Source: M55B177 sp034722275 (lineage in GTDB: Bacteria; Chloroflexota; Dehalococcoidia; GIF9; AB-539-J10). From it: a stretch of 23,961 nucleotides of DNA. This document shows, piece after piece, positions 15,001 to 21,548 of this stretch. The notes beneath the pieces are model-generated. The model was not told where the DNA came from. It saw only the letters and a program-made list of their open reading frames with translations, and did no database searches. Position numbers and translations under genes: made by a program. The stretch is from the NCBI GenBank assembly GCA_034722275.1, contig JAYENW010000021.1:1-23961 (forward strand), given 5' to 3'. Numbering within the stretch: position 1 is the first letter of the stretch; every line of letters starts with the position of its first letter.

Positions 15001-15052
15001 CGAGGCAGTGCAAGTTAGCCAAAACACGATTGAAGAGCAAGCAAATTCCTAA
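12017..15052 (+). CDS. 7TM-GAF-GAF-GGDEF-HD-GYP cyclic-di-GMP signalling protein
   Basis: With ATG at 12017 the product has 1011 residues. Residues 1-275 hold about seven to eight membrane helices of the histidine-kinase N-terminal 7TM type. Two GAF domains follow (about 300-455 and 475-625). The GGDEF domain (about 630-790) has intact RYGGDEF (711-717) and an RxxD inhibitory site, RDTD (704-707), exactly five residues before it. The HD-GYP domain (about 805-985) retains HD (864-865) and HHERYDGKGYP (917-927). Both synthesis of c-di-GMP from GTP and its hydrolysis are therefore plausible, governed by a membrane sensor and small-ligand GAF domains. It sits at the membrane. The longer frame from TTG at 11978 is rejected because that codon is the -35 box. 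The signal sensed and the dominant activity are unknown. Confidence 0.9.
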   Translation: MNTHALIPLIATIAYIPLFGVLLVNRPWQREQRLFLLFLIPAMLWSLSDIIFRSYFLTEYKLLTFKFGICVVIWAVIQFHYVLRVFYQPQRTRMPLAYIFLAITIALIALGYIPQNIEITTGGVDVNYGIWLPILALFMLITLGARDIYLLTQRHRISYDPMERNRIIYLLAATAILIIFLFSSFAPFGGKFPIAHIGNLITACILTYAVIAHRLLDIRIVSRRALMYLVLYSGGAALFMLFIFLAGLVFGFSIDWATLGAVFGIGIPVIALFSNWVRPAWKKRVDRAFIGERYDYRRKLSDLTQKTYDATTLQEFGSQLTSLISNSIDCQRACLLLPQDENGDFASRFVYPPVEGNPMAQLKLKHDSAVVNWLKRKAKTLPRRNLSILPELQGMWRKEKEDIESAQVEMFVPLLRENNLVAILVVDNKRNEKPYAVEDIDLVEFIANRMAASMGKEYLHERLVQQEKELRLTSRLTTMITSSMNIEEIFEGFVQELKKVTKIDWASIILIEGDKLVPSALSTTTGSAWQTGEKTPLKGTATEWVCQEKRSLYEADLTQDTMFRTGKQHLEQGIRSIIYLPLIVKNEGIGSLIVASRQINAYNHEQISLLEQVALQIAAPIENTRLYARAAQRAHIDELTGLYNRRYFEEQLKEEIARHTRYGGIFSLCMLDLDSFKTYNDMYGHPSGDRLLAQIGEITRNSIRDTDRAFRYGGDEFIAILPETPAKDAYTVADRVREQIAAEMEAKENAVTCSIGVASYPSDGVLAGELVNAADTALYYAKHTGGNRTYLSSKVLSEPAPGMGSYARGTSLSAVYALVSAVDAKDAYTYDHSRKVSTYAVALAEAIGLAPDEVSRISTAALLHDIGKIGISDGILNRKERLSKEDWEVIKLHPRLGANIVGNVPGLVPCLGGILYHHERYDGKGYPERLKGEEIPIEARILAIADAYAAMSTTRPYRDAYRDDTVIQELEKGAGKQFDPELVKVFIGLIKAGFPEAVQVSQNTIEEQANS

Positions 15053-15099
15053 AAACAGCATAACTGTATCAACAACCATGTATGAACGAGTACATTCGG

Positions 15100-15128
15100 T
15101 TGACGCATATTCCCAGATGAGCTAAAGT
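15100..15128 (+). promoter_or_regulatory. Promoter of the tRNA cluster
   Basis: TTGACG (15100-15105, 5 of 6), 17-nt spacer, TAAAGT (15123-15128, 4 of 6). The start would be near 15135, about 40 nt before tRNA-Leu. It probably serves the tRNAs and perhaps the NUDIX and clpC genes. Confidence 0.5.
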
Positions 15129-15173
15129 TAGTTGCGGCTTCTTCTCTCTGAGGAGGAGAGGATATGGACAAAA

Positions 15174-15259
15174 GCCGAAGTGGCGGAATGGTAGACGCGC
15201 TACGTTCAGGGCGTAGTGTCTTTAGAGACGTGAGGGTTCAAATCCCTCCTTCGGCACCA
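15174..15259 (+). tRNA. tRNA-Leu (CAG)
   Basis: Acceptor arms GCCGAAG/CTTCGGC, discriminator A and encoded CCA (15257-15259). The anticodon stem CTACG/CGTAG encloses TTCAGGG, giving anticodon CAG (15207-15209). The long variable arm (TGTCT TTAG AGACG) and the T-arm GAGGG TTCAAAT CCCTC confirm a class II leucine tRNA reading CUG. Confidence 0.96.
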
Positions 15260-15309
15260 TGCAGGCACTGTTCCTGGAAGCACGTGAGGGAGGCTGAATT
15301 TGCTTCTGT

Positions 15310-15386
15310 GCGCCTGTAGCTCAGCAGGATAGAGCGCAGCCCTGCGGAGGCTGAGGTCGCGGGTTCAAATCCCGCCAGGCGTGCCA
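15310..15386 (+). tRNA. tRNA-Arg (GCG)
   Basis: Acceptor GCGCCTG pairs with CAGGCGT, with a G-U pair at the first position; discriminator G and encoded CCA (15384-15386). The anticodon stem CAGCC/GGCTG encloses CTGCGGA, so the anticodon is GCG (15344-15346), reading CGC. The T-arm is GCGGG TTCAAAT CCCGC. An unmodified-G34 arginine tRNA is unusual, because most bacteria use ACG edited to inosine. Confidence 0.93.
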
Positions 15387-15407
15387 GATTGAAATGGCTT
15401 ATCTGGC
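15383..15407 (+). other. Hairpin joining the tRNA-Arg 3' end to the spacer
   Basis: GCCAGAT (15383-15389), which includes the discriminator and CCA of tRNA-Arg, is the exact reverse complement of ATCTGGC (15401-15407), with an 11-nt loop. In the precursor RNA this could mask the tRNA 3' end or guide processing; it may also be a weak terminator, but no T-run follows. Confidence 0.35.
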
Positions 15408-15415
15408 GAGGGACG
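15399..15415 (+). repeat. 17-bp direct repeat, copy 1
   Basis: TTATCTGGCGAGGGACG occurs here and again at 15447-15463, 48 bp apart, both in the spacer between tRNA-Arg and tRNA-Val. Confidence 0.8.
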
Positions 15416-15446
15416 AAACAAAGGTGACCCTCTGCCACCCCACCCT

Positions 15447-15463
15447 TTATCTGGCGAGGGACG
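15447..15463 (+). repeat. 17-bp direct repeat, copy 2
   Basis: Second perfect copy of TTATCTGGCGAGGGACG. Its last base is the first base of tRNA-Val. The duplication may mark a recombination between tRNA spacers, or a former tRNA gene deleted from a once longer cluster. Confidence 0.8.
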
Positions 15464-15538
15464 GGCGGTTAGCTCAGTGGTTAGAGCGCCTGTTTTACAC
15501 ACAGGAGGTCAGAGGTTCAAGTCCTCTACCGCCCACCA
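15463..15538 (+). tRNA. tRNA-Val (TAC)
   Basis: Acceptor GGGCGGT/ACCGCCC, discriminator A and encoded CCA (15536-15538). The anticodon stem CCTGT/ACAGG encloses TTTACAC, giving anticodon TAC for valine. The T-arm is AGAGG TTCAAGT CCTCT. The next coding gene starts only 13 nt later. Confidence 0.96.
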
Positions 15539-15551
15539 GGAAAAGTTCATA

Positions 15552-16151
15552 ATGGTTAAATTCACAAAGGAGACAATTACACAAGCCCTCAAGGGCTATA
15601 AAAAGAAACGAATCACCAATAAGAAGCTCAAAACTTCGGCCGTGCTCATACCTATATTTTGCCATGAGGGAGAGTATTACATCCTGTTTTCCAAGCGAAG
15701 CGAAAAGGTAATCTTCCATAAAGGGCAGTTCTGTTTCCCCGGCGGCACTTATGAGACAGACGATGCCAACCTGCTTCAAACTGCACTCAGGGAAGCCAAA
15801 GAGGAGATAGGGCTGGAAGCTGAAGACGTGGAGATTTTAGGAGAACTTGATGACTGTGCTACCCGAGATACAGATTATGTCATCTCGCCTTTCGCTGCTT
15901 TTATACCCTATCCCTACATCTTCAAGCTAGATAACAAAGAGGTAGAACAAATTATCACTGTGCCTTTATCGCTGCTCCTGGAGGAATCCCAATCCAGACA
16001 AAATTCTTCTTCCAGCGAAGATAAAGGTGAGCCCGAGCCAACTTATAACTACAACGGGGATGTCATCTGGGGAGCTACTGCGAGGATTCTAACACAGTTC
16101 AGCCAGTTGTTGTGCTCAAAGGCAAAGCGTATTGAAAATTGCGGAATTTGA
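15552..16151 (+). CDS. NUDIX hydrolase, coenzyme A pyrophosphatase-like (NudL type)
   Basis: A 199-residue protein. The NUDIX motif spans about residues 62-86, with FPGGTYETDDANL followed by ALREAKEEIGL; the Asp after the glycine loop and the REAKEEIGL core match the CoAse subgroup. HKGQFCFPGG upstream and the C-terminal IWGATARIL motif are also typical. Expected chemistry: Mg-dependent cleavage of the pyrophosphate in CoA or acyl-CoA, giving phosphopantetheine and 3',5'-ADP; related dinucleotides are possible substrates. The start is ATG at 15552 because the open frame upstream runs through tRNA-Val. AGGA about 11 nt before is a weak ribosome binding site. It is probably cotranscribed with the tRNAs, and clpC begins 26 nt after it. 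Confidence 0.85.
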   Translation: MVKFTKETITQALKGYKKKRITNKKLKTSAVLIPIFCHEGEYYILFSKRSEKVIFHKGQFCFPGGTYETDDANLLQTALREAKEEIGLEAEDVEILGELDDCATRDTDYVISPFAAFIPYPYIFKLDNKEVEQIITVPLSLLLEESQSRQNSSSSEDKGEPEPTYNYNGDVIWGATARILTQFSQLLCSKAKRIENCGI

Positions 16152-16177
16152 TGTAGAATAAAAGGAGGAATAAGAAA

Positions 16178-18592
16178 TTGAAGCCCGAAAGGTTCACCGA
16201 GCAAGCGCAGGAAGTCCTGGCAGTCTCACAGGAACTTGTACACCGCTACCATCACAATCAATGGGATGTGGAGCACATTCTATTGGCTTTGCTGCAGCAA
16301 GAAAATGGCATAACCGGGGAAATATTGCAAGAACTGGGTGCCGATGTTGAAGCGGTGAAAAGGCAGGTGGAAGCTGTACTGGAGAATTTTCCTAAAGTAG
16401 CCTATGAAGGAACGCAGATTTATGCCACGCCGCGAGTTTCACTTATTCTGCAAAATGCTGCTGGCGAAGCCGACAGGCTTAAAGATGAATTTGTCAGCAC
16501 CGAGCACCTGCTCATCGCCATCGCCGGTGAAACCAGAGGAGAGGCTGCTGCTATTCTGGCTCGCTCTGGCGCCACTCAGGAAAAAATCTATCAGGCCCTG
16601 CAGAAAATTCGCGGTGGCCATCGCGTTAGCGATCGGCAGGCAGAAAGCAAATATCGCTCCCTGCAAAAATATGGGCATGACCTTACGGAACTGGCTCGCC
16701 AGGGCAAGCTCGACCCGGTGATTGGGCGAGAAAACGAAATCAAGCGGGTAACGCAGATTCTCTCGCGACGCACCAAAAATAATCCCGTGGTGATTGGCGA
16801 TGCTGGCGTGGGTAAAACAGCCATAGCTGAAGGTCTGGCTCAAAAGATTGTCGCTGAGGATGTTCCCAATTCACTGAAAGGGAAAAGAGTAATAGCACTC
16901 GATATGGGGGCACTGGTGGCTGGGAGTAAATTCAGAGGGGAATTTGAGGAAAGACTGAAGGCAGTGCTGGACGAGGTTCGTCAGGCAAGCGGAGAGGTTA
17001 TTTTATTTATTGATGAGCTCCATACAGTTATCGGGGCTGGAGCCGCTGAGGGAGCCATCGACGCCAGCAATATGCTAAAACCAGCGCTGGCACGCGGTGA
17101 GCTTCAGTGCATTGGAGCCACTACACTTGACGAATATCGAAAACATATAGAGAAAGACAAGGCGTTGGAAAGACGTTTTCAGCCCCTTTTCATCAGCGAA
17201 CCCAGTGCCGAAGAAACTATTGAGATACTCAGGGGCCTGCGGCCCAGATATGAAGCCCATCACAAGATAAAGATTGATGATTCCGCCCTGGTAGCTGCCG
17301 CTAAACTGAGCCAGAGATACATCTCCGACAGGTTTTTGCCTGACAAGGCAATTGACCTCATTGATGAAGCCGCCAGCAAGCTGCGTATTGACATGGAAAG
17401 CTCTCCTCCGGAAGTCAGGACACTCGACCAAAAAATGAAGCATCTGCTTGATGAAGAAGAGGCTGCCTCACAGCAGCGTGACTATCAAAAGGCAACGGAA
17501 TTGAAATCAGAGAGGCTGCGCCTGGAGCAGGAATACAACCAGGCTAAAACTAAATGGCAGCAGGAAAAGAAAATAGATGACAGAGTGGATGAGGATGACA
17601 TTGCGGAACTGGTTTCGCAATGGACAGGGATACCTGTATCACGCATGCTCGAGGCTGAAAGCGATAAGTTAGTCCATATGGAGGAAAGGCTGCACCAGAG
17701 AATAGTAGACCAGGAGGAGGCGGTGAGAGCCGTATCCGAAGCTATCAGGCGAGGCAGGGCAGGACTCAAGGACCCCAAACGCCCCATAGGCAGCTTCATT
17801 TTTCTTGGCCCTACAGGTGTAGGCAAAACCGAGCTGGCTCGGGCCCTGGCCATGTTTCTCTTCGATTCTGAAGATGCCATGGTGCGGCTGGATATGTCCG
17901 AATACATGGAGAAACACACGGTCTCCCGTCTAATCGGGGCACCACCAGGATATGTGGGATATGAAGAAGGGGGGCAACTGACAGAAGCAGTACGCCGCCG
18001 CCCTTACCGGGTCATTCTTTTCGATGAAGTGGAAAAAGCTCACCCCGATGCTCTCAATGTCCTGCTGCAAATGCTGGAGGATGGCAGGCTTACCGATGGA
18101 CATGGCAGGATTGTGGATTTCAAAAACACAGTGGTAATCATGACCAGTAACCTGGGCACCGAGGAATTCCAGCGCCAGGCTGTTGGCTTTTACCACAAAG
18201 AAGAAACCGATGAGGAAAAATTGAAGACATCCATAGAAAGCGCTCTAAAACACACCTTCCGCCCTGAATTGCTCAACAGAATAGACGATGTTATCATATT
18301 CCACCCCCTGACTGAGGAGAATTTGAAAAGCGTGGTGGAATTGCTTATTCAAGAACTGGAAAAAAGATTAGCTGAGCGAAATATCAAGCTAGACATGAGT
18401 TCTGAAGCCAAAGCCTGGCTGGTGAAAAGGGGCTATGACCCTGTTTATGGAGCTCGCCCCCTGCGCCGCGCCATTCAGCGTTATATGGAAAATCCCATCT
18501 CAACGAAGATACTGCAGGGAGAGTTCAAAGAGGAAGATACCATAATCGTCAGCGTGCAAGAGGATAATCTGAGTTTCACCTCAAAAAGATAG
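16178..18592 (+). CDS. clpC: ClpC-type AAA+ unfoldase
   Basis: An 804-residue Clp/Hsp100 protein. It has the double Clp N-domain (about 3-145), a first AAA+ module with Walker A GDAGVGKT (207-214) and FIDELHT (277-283), a short middle domain (about 412-465), and a second AAA+ module with GPTGVGKT (544-551), LFDEVEKAHP (614-623) and a C-terminal D2 domain. The middle domain is much shorter than in ClpB, and AVGF at 668-671 supplies the VGF loop that docks ClpP, so ClpC is favoured over ClpB. It would unfold substrates for the ClpP protease; clpP is not here. The start is TTG at 16178, with AAAGGAGG nine bases upstream. No CIRCE-like or other heat-shock operator is visible. Confidence 0.93.
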   Translation: MKPERFTEQAQEVLAVSQELVHRYHHNQWDVEHILLALLQQENGITGEILQELGADVEAVKRQVEAVLENFPKVAYEGTQIYATPRVSLILQNAAGEADRLKDEFVSTEHLLIAIAGETRGEAAAILARSGATQEKIYQALQKIRGGHRVSDRQAESKYRSLQKYGHDLTELARQGKLDPVIGRENEIKRVTQILSRRTKNNPVVIGDAGVGKTAIAEGLAQKIVAEDVPNSLKGKRVIALDMGALVAGSKFRGEFEERLKAVLDEVRQASGEVILFIDELHTVIGAGAAEGAIDASNMLKPALARGELQCIGATTLDEYRKHIEKDKALERRFQPLFISEPSAEETIEILRGLRPRYEAHHKIKIDDSALVAAAKLSQRYISDRFLPDKAIDLIDEAASKLRIDMESSPPEVRTLDQKMKHLLDEEEAASQQRDYQKATELKSERLRLEQEYNQAKTKWQQEKKIDDRVDEDDIAELVSQWTGIPVSRMLEAESDKLVHMEERLHQRIVDQEEAVRAVSEAIRRGRAGLKDPKRPIGSFIFLGPTGVGKTELARALAMFLFDSEDAMVRLDMSEYMEKHTVSRLIGAPPGYVGYEEGGQLTEAVRRRPYRVILFDEVEKAHPDALNVLLQMLEDGRLTDGHGRIVDFKNTVVIMTSNLGTEEFQRQAVGFYHKEETDEEKLKTSIESALKHTFRPELLNRIDDVIIFHPLTEENLKSVVELLIQELEKRLAERNIKLDMSSEAKAWLVKRGYDPVYGARPLRRAIQRYMENPISTKILQGEFKEEDTIIVSVQEDNLSFTSKR

Positions 18593-18621
18593 TGTGATTT
18601 TCCAGCTTCCCACGGAATTGC

Positions 18622-19206
18622 ATGCAACTAGAAGCAGTGAAGAAAAAACCAAAGAAGCGGGAAGCAATAATTGGCGGTTTATCCCTGGCAGTTACCATAG
18701 CCCTCTGTATTCTCATCGTTCACCATCGCAGTTATCTGGGGGAGATATCACACTGGGGTTATGTTGGCTGCTTTATCATCAACATGCTCTCCAGCGGCAC
18801 AGTGGTCATGCCTGGCTTTGGCATGCTGATTACATTCACTCTTGGTGGAGTATTGCACCCCGCCATAGTGGGCGCAGTAGCTGGGATTGGAGAAGCATTG
18901 GGCGCTCTCGGTGCTTATTTCACGGGATACAGCGGCAGGCACTTATTCCGAGACAGTGACAATTCTCTTTATAATCGCTTCGACAATTTCCTTCATCGCC
19001 ATGGTTCCAAAGGTGTTTTCTTCATGGCCTCTATCCTGAATCCACTTTATTATCCCTTCGCAGTATTTCTGGGTATGCTGCGCTTTGGATTAACAAGATT
19101 CTTTCTGGCCACCTGGGCAGGGAGAACAATCAAGAACATGGTTCTGGCTTATCTGGGCTATTATGGCTTGCGTTCTGTATTGCAGTGGTTGGGACTAAAC
19201 TTTTAG
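18622..19206 (+). CDS. DedA/VTT (SNARE-associated) family membrane protein
   Basis: A 194-residue integral membrane protein with a lysine-rich N-terminus. Helices are visible at about 18-35, 45-65, 68-100 and 130-190. Central features fit the VTT domain: GTVVMPGFGMLITFTLGG, then AGIGEALGALGAYFTGYSGR with glycines and a Glu in a re-entrant loop, then FFMASILNPLYYPFAVFLGMLR. The family is linked to lipid scrambling and membrane homeostasis. The exact substrate cannot be told from sequence. It begins 29 nt after clpC, on the same strand. ATG at 18622 has only a weak CGGA upstream. It lies directly before the tRNA-Ala promoter. Confidence 0.82.
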   Translation: MQLEAVKKKPKKREAIIGGLSLAVTIALCILIVHHRSYLGEISHWGYVGCFIINMLSSGTVVMPGFGMLITFTLGGVLHPAIVGAVAGIGEALGALGAYFTGYSGRHLFRDSDNSLYNRFDNFLHRHGSKGVFFMASILNPLYYPFAVFLGMLRFGLTRFFLATWAGRTIKNMVLAYLGYYGLRSVLQWLGLNF

Positions 19207-19207
19207 C

Positions 19208-19236
19208 TTGAACAGAGCATTCCACTTTGCTATAAT
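19208..19236 (+). promoter_or_regulatory. Promoter of tRNA-Ala
   Basis: TTGAAC (19208-19213), a 17-nt spacer and a perfect TATAAT (19231-19236). The tRNA starts 12 bp later, so the primary transcript would begin within a few bases of the mature 5' end. Confidence 0.75.
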
Positions 19237-19248
19237 TTATTGCCGCAC

Positions 19249-19324
19249 GGGGCTGTAGCTCAATTGGGAGAGCGTTTGACTGGCAGTCAAAAGGTAGGGG
19301 GTCCGAATCCCCCCAGCTCCACCA
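19249..19324 (+). tRNA. tRNA-Ala (GGC)
   Basis: Acceptor GGGGCTG/CAGCTCC includes the G3-U70 pair that identifies alanine tRNAs; discriminator A and encoded CCA (19322-19324). The anticodon stem TTTGA/TCAAA encloses CTGGCAG, giving anticodon GGC (19282-19284). The T-arm GGGGG TCCGAAT CCCCC is intact. Confidence 0.96.
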
Positions 19325-19419
19325 AGGTCTTTGTCTCATTGATGCTAGATTCCTGCGATATCTGTCAACACTATAATTGGAAGATAATCACCATGCTCGA
19401 TTACAAGGTGAAGTATAGC

Positions 19420-20277
19420 TTAAGTCAAGCCGTACTCCTGGCGTGAGCCCAGGGCATGTGTTATGCGGTCAATGATGATTGCCAGCAGCACAATACACAG
19501 TCCAGCCGCGAAACCGCGTCCCACTTCAATACGGTTGATGGAAAGTAATACCTCCAATCCCAAACCTCTTGCTCCAATCATTGACGCTATAACCACCATC
19601 GCCAGAGCCATCATCGTTGTCTGGTTAACACCAACCATTACTGATGGAATCGCCAGAGGTATCTGAACCTCAAACAATACCTGCCGCGCACTGGAGCCAA
19701 AGGCTTGAGCCGCTTCGATTACCTCATGCGATACCTGTCTTATGCCAACATCGGTCAGCCGAATTACTGGCGGCATGGCATAGATAATGGTAGCAAATAC
19801 TGCTGGAACCTTGCCCAGTCCAAAGAACATCAAAGCGGGAATGAGGTAGACGAAGCTGGGCATGGTCTGCATGGCATCCAGCACAGGTCTAAGAATAGAC
19901 TCAACCCTCTTACTTCGAGCCATAACGATGCCCGTGGGAATGCCCAGAGCCAGCGATATGATGACTGCAGCAATGATGATGGCCAGTGTCATCATTGCCA
20001 GATCCCAGTAGCCAAGGCTGCCAATTAAGACCAGAAAGCCTGCCATGAGTAATCCTCCCCACCACACACGCATAGCGCGCCAGGCAATAATTCCCACCAC
20101 CACCACCACCACTACCCATGGCAGCCAGAGAAGGAAGCGTTCAATGCGGAGTAATGCAAACAAAATGCCATCACCGATGGCGTCAAAGAAGCCAGCAAAG
20201 TTCGTGAGGAGCCAAGCCATAATGGCATCAACCCATTCCGCCAGTGGAATATAGATAAACGCAGGAAATTCAACCAT
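19420..20277 (-). CDS. opuAB: Glycine betaine/proline-type ABC transporter permease (ProW/OpuAB)
   Basis: A 285-residue permease. An amphipathic N-terminal segment precedes membrane helices at about 47-66, 72-90, 92-119, 139-157, 209-235 and 253-272. The EAA loop that contacts the ATPase is EAAQAFGSSARQ (188-199) followed by IPLAIPSVM. DAMQTMPSFVYLIPALMFFGLG (about 134-155) is characteristic of the ProW/OpuAB family. It imports quaternary amines such as glycine betaine across the membrane; the precise ligand is set by the binding proteins. Its ATG overlaps the end of the ATPase gene by 8 bp and carries AAGGAGGAG upstream, indicating translational coupling. It is the last gene of the operon. 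Confidence 0.92.
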   Translation of the reverse strand: MVEFPAFIYIPLAEWVDAIMAWLLTNFAGFFDAIGDGILFALLRIERFLLWLPWVVVVVVVGIIAWRAMRVWWGGLLMAGFLVLIGSLGYWDLAMMTLAIIIAAVIISLALGIPTGIVMARSKRVESILRPVLDAMQTMPSFVYLIPALMFFGLGKVPAVFATIIYAMPPVIRLTDVGIRQVSHEVIEAAQAFGSSARQVLFEVQIPLAIPSVMVGVNQTTMMALAMVVIASMIGARGLGLEVLLSINRIEVGRGFAAGLCIVLLAIIIDRITHALGSRQEYGLT

Positions 20278-21523
20278 CGATCTCCTCCTTTTCCTTCTCT
20301 GCCGCTTCTTCCCTTTCCTGAATCATGCTAATCAGTATAGTGCTGGTGTGTATCTCGCCCATAAACTTGCCCTCATCATCGACGACAGGAATAGGATATC
20401 TGGCAGAGGCAGCCAGAGGAAAGAGGTCTTCCACCATCGTATCAGCAGTGCAGGTAAGAAGCTCAGGCTCCAGCGCCTCACGAAGAGAATTGCCTTTCTT
20501 GCGGATCAGCTCTACCAGGCCTTTGGTAGTCACCAGCCCCAGTAATTTGCCAGACCGGCTTACCACAAAAGCATTGTCCAGGTTAGCAGTTCCGAGTATA
20601 TCAAGAGACGCCTTAGGTCCTTGCCATTGATAAAGGAGAACGTTGGGTTGTTCCATAATGCTGCTGGCAGTCAGTACCTTGGCGGGTGAAGCATCCTGCA
20701 CAAACTGACGCACATAGCCATCACTGGGAGCAGTAATCACCTCCTCCGGGGTGCCAATCTGGATAATCTCACCGTCTCTCATAATGGCAATGCGATTTCC
20801 CACCTTCAGGGCTTCATGGAGGTCATGTGTCACAAAGAGAATCGTTTTCTGAACTTCTGCCTGTATATCCAGGAGTTCATCCTGCATCTGGCGGCGAATT
20901 AAGGGGTCCAGCCCGCTGAAAGGTTCATCCATAAGCAGTATCTCAGGGTCAGTAGCCAGGGCTCTGGCTATCCCCACCCGCTGTTGCATGCCGCCACTGA
21001 GAGCACCAGGGGGATAGTTTTCCCAACCTTTGAGCCCCACCTTGGCAATCACTTCCCGTGCCTTCTGGTAGCGCTCCTCTTTAGCCACCCCCCGGACTTT
21101 TAATCCGTAAGCTACATTTTCAATTACACTGCGGTGGGGGAATAAACCGAAGTGCTGAAACATCATGCTCGTGCTGTAGCGGCGCAGCTCAATGAGCTGC
21201 TTCGCATTATAACTGCAGACATCTTCCCCTCTGATGAGAACTTTACCTGCCGTAGGTTCAATGAGACGAAGAACGCAGCGAATTAAGGTGGACTTCCCAC
21301 TGCCAGACAGCCCCATAATGACGAAGAGTTCACCCCGATGGACTTCGAAGGAGATACCCCGTACCGCCACCACACAGCCGGTTTTCTCCAGTATGTCCTC
21401 TTTGCTAGCAGACTGCATTTCCCCATCAAGAAGCTCTCCGGCGTTGTTATGGCCAAAGATCTTCCATAGCCCCTTGACTTCAATGCAGGTCTCACCATTC
21501 ACTGACACGGCATTGTTCTGCAA
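20270..21523 (-). CDS. opuAA: Quaternary-amine ABC transporter ATPase with CBS pair (ProV/OpuAA)
   Basis: A 417-residue ATPase. Walker A GLSGSGKST (71-79), Q-loop FQHFGLFPHR (122-131), signature LSGGMQQR (175-182), Walker B ILLMDEPFSGLDP (195-207) and H-loop VTHDLHEAL (231-239) are all intact. The C-terminal third (about 284-400) is a CBS pair, with GLVTTKGLVELI and PVVDDEGKFMGEIHTS, which in OpuA acts as an ionic-strength sensor; a charged Glu/Lys tail follows. The start is TTG at 21523 with AAAGGGGG about eight bases upstream. It begins 25 nt after the binding-protein gene. Length and layout are normal for ProV/OpuAA. Confidence 0.94.
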   Translation of the reverse strand: MQNNAVSVNGETCIEVKGLWKIFGHNNAGELLDGEMQSASKEDILEKTGCVVAVRGISFEVHRGELFVIMGLSGSGKSTLIRCVLRLIEPTAGKVLIRGEDVCSYNAKQLIELRRYSTSMMFQHFGLFPHRSVIENVAYGLKVRGVAKEERYQKAREVIAKVGLKGWENYPPGALSGGMQQRVGIARALATDPEILLMDEPFSGLDPLIRRQMQDELLDIQAEVQKTILFVTHDLHEALKVGNRIAIMRDGEIIQIGTPEEVITAPSDGYVRQFVQDASPAKVLTASSIMEQPNVLLYQWQGPKASLDILGTANLDNAFVVSRSGKLLGLVTTKGLVELIRKKGNSLREALEPELLTCTADTMVEDLFPLAASARYPIPVVDDEGKFMGEIHTSTILISMIQEREEAAEKEKEEIDG

Positions 21524-21548
21524 AGCTATATCCCCCTTTAACCACTGC

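Noticed and set aside
15165..15318. Short plus-strand frame starting at ATG 15165 after an AGGAGGAG-like site
   Set aside because: It runs straight through tRNA-Leu and encodes no recognisable peptide; the purine-rich stretch is probably coincidental leader sequence.
15238..15779. Minus-strand reading frames across the tRNA cluster, with GFEPATS- and GLEPLTSC-like peptides
   Set aside because: These peptides are well-known false translations of antisense tRNA genes; no ribosome binding sites or codon signal support them.
19130..19339. Minus-strand frame over tRNA-Ala
   Set aside because: Antisense of a confident tRNA and the end of the VTT gene; no independent support.
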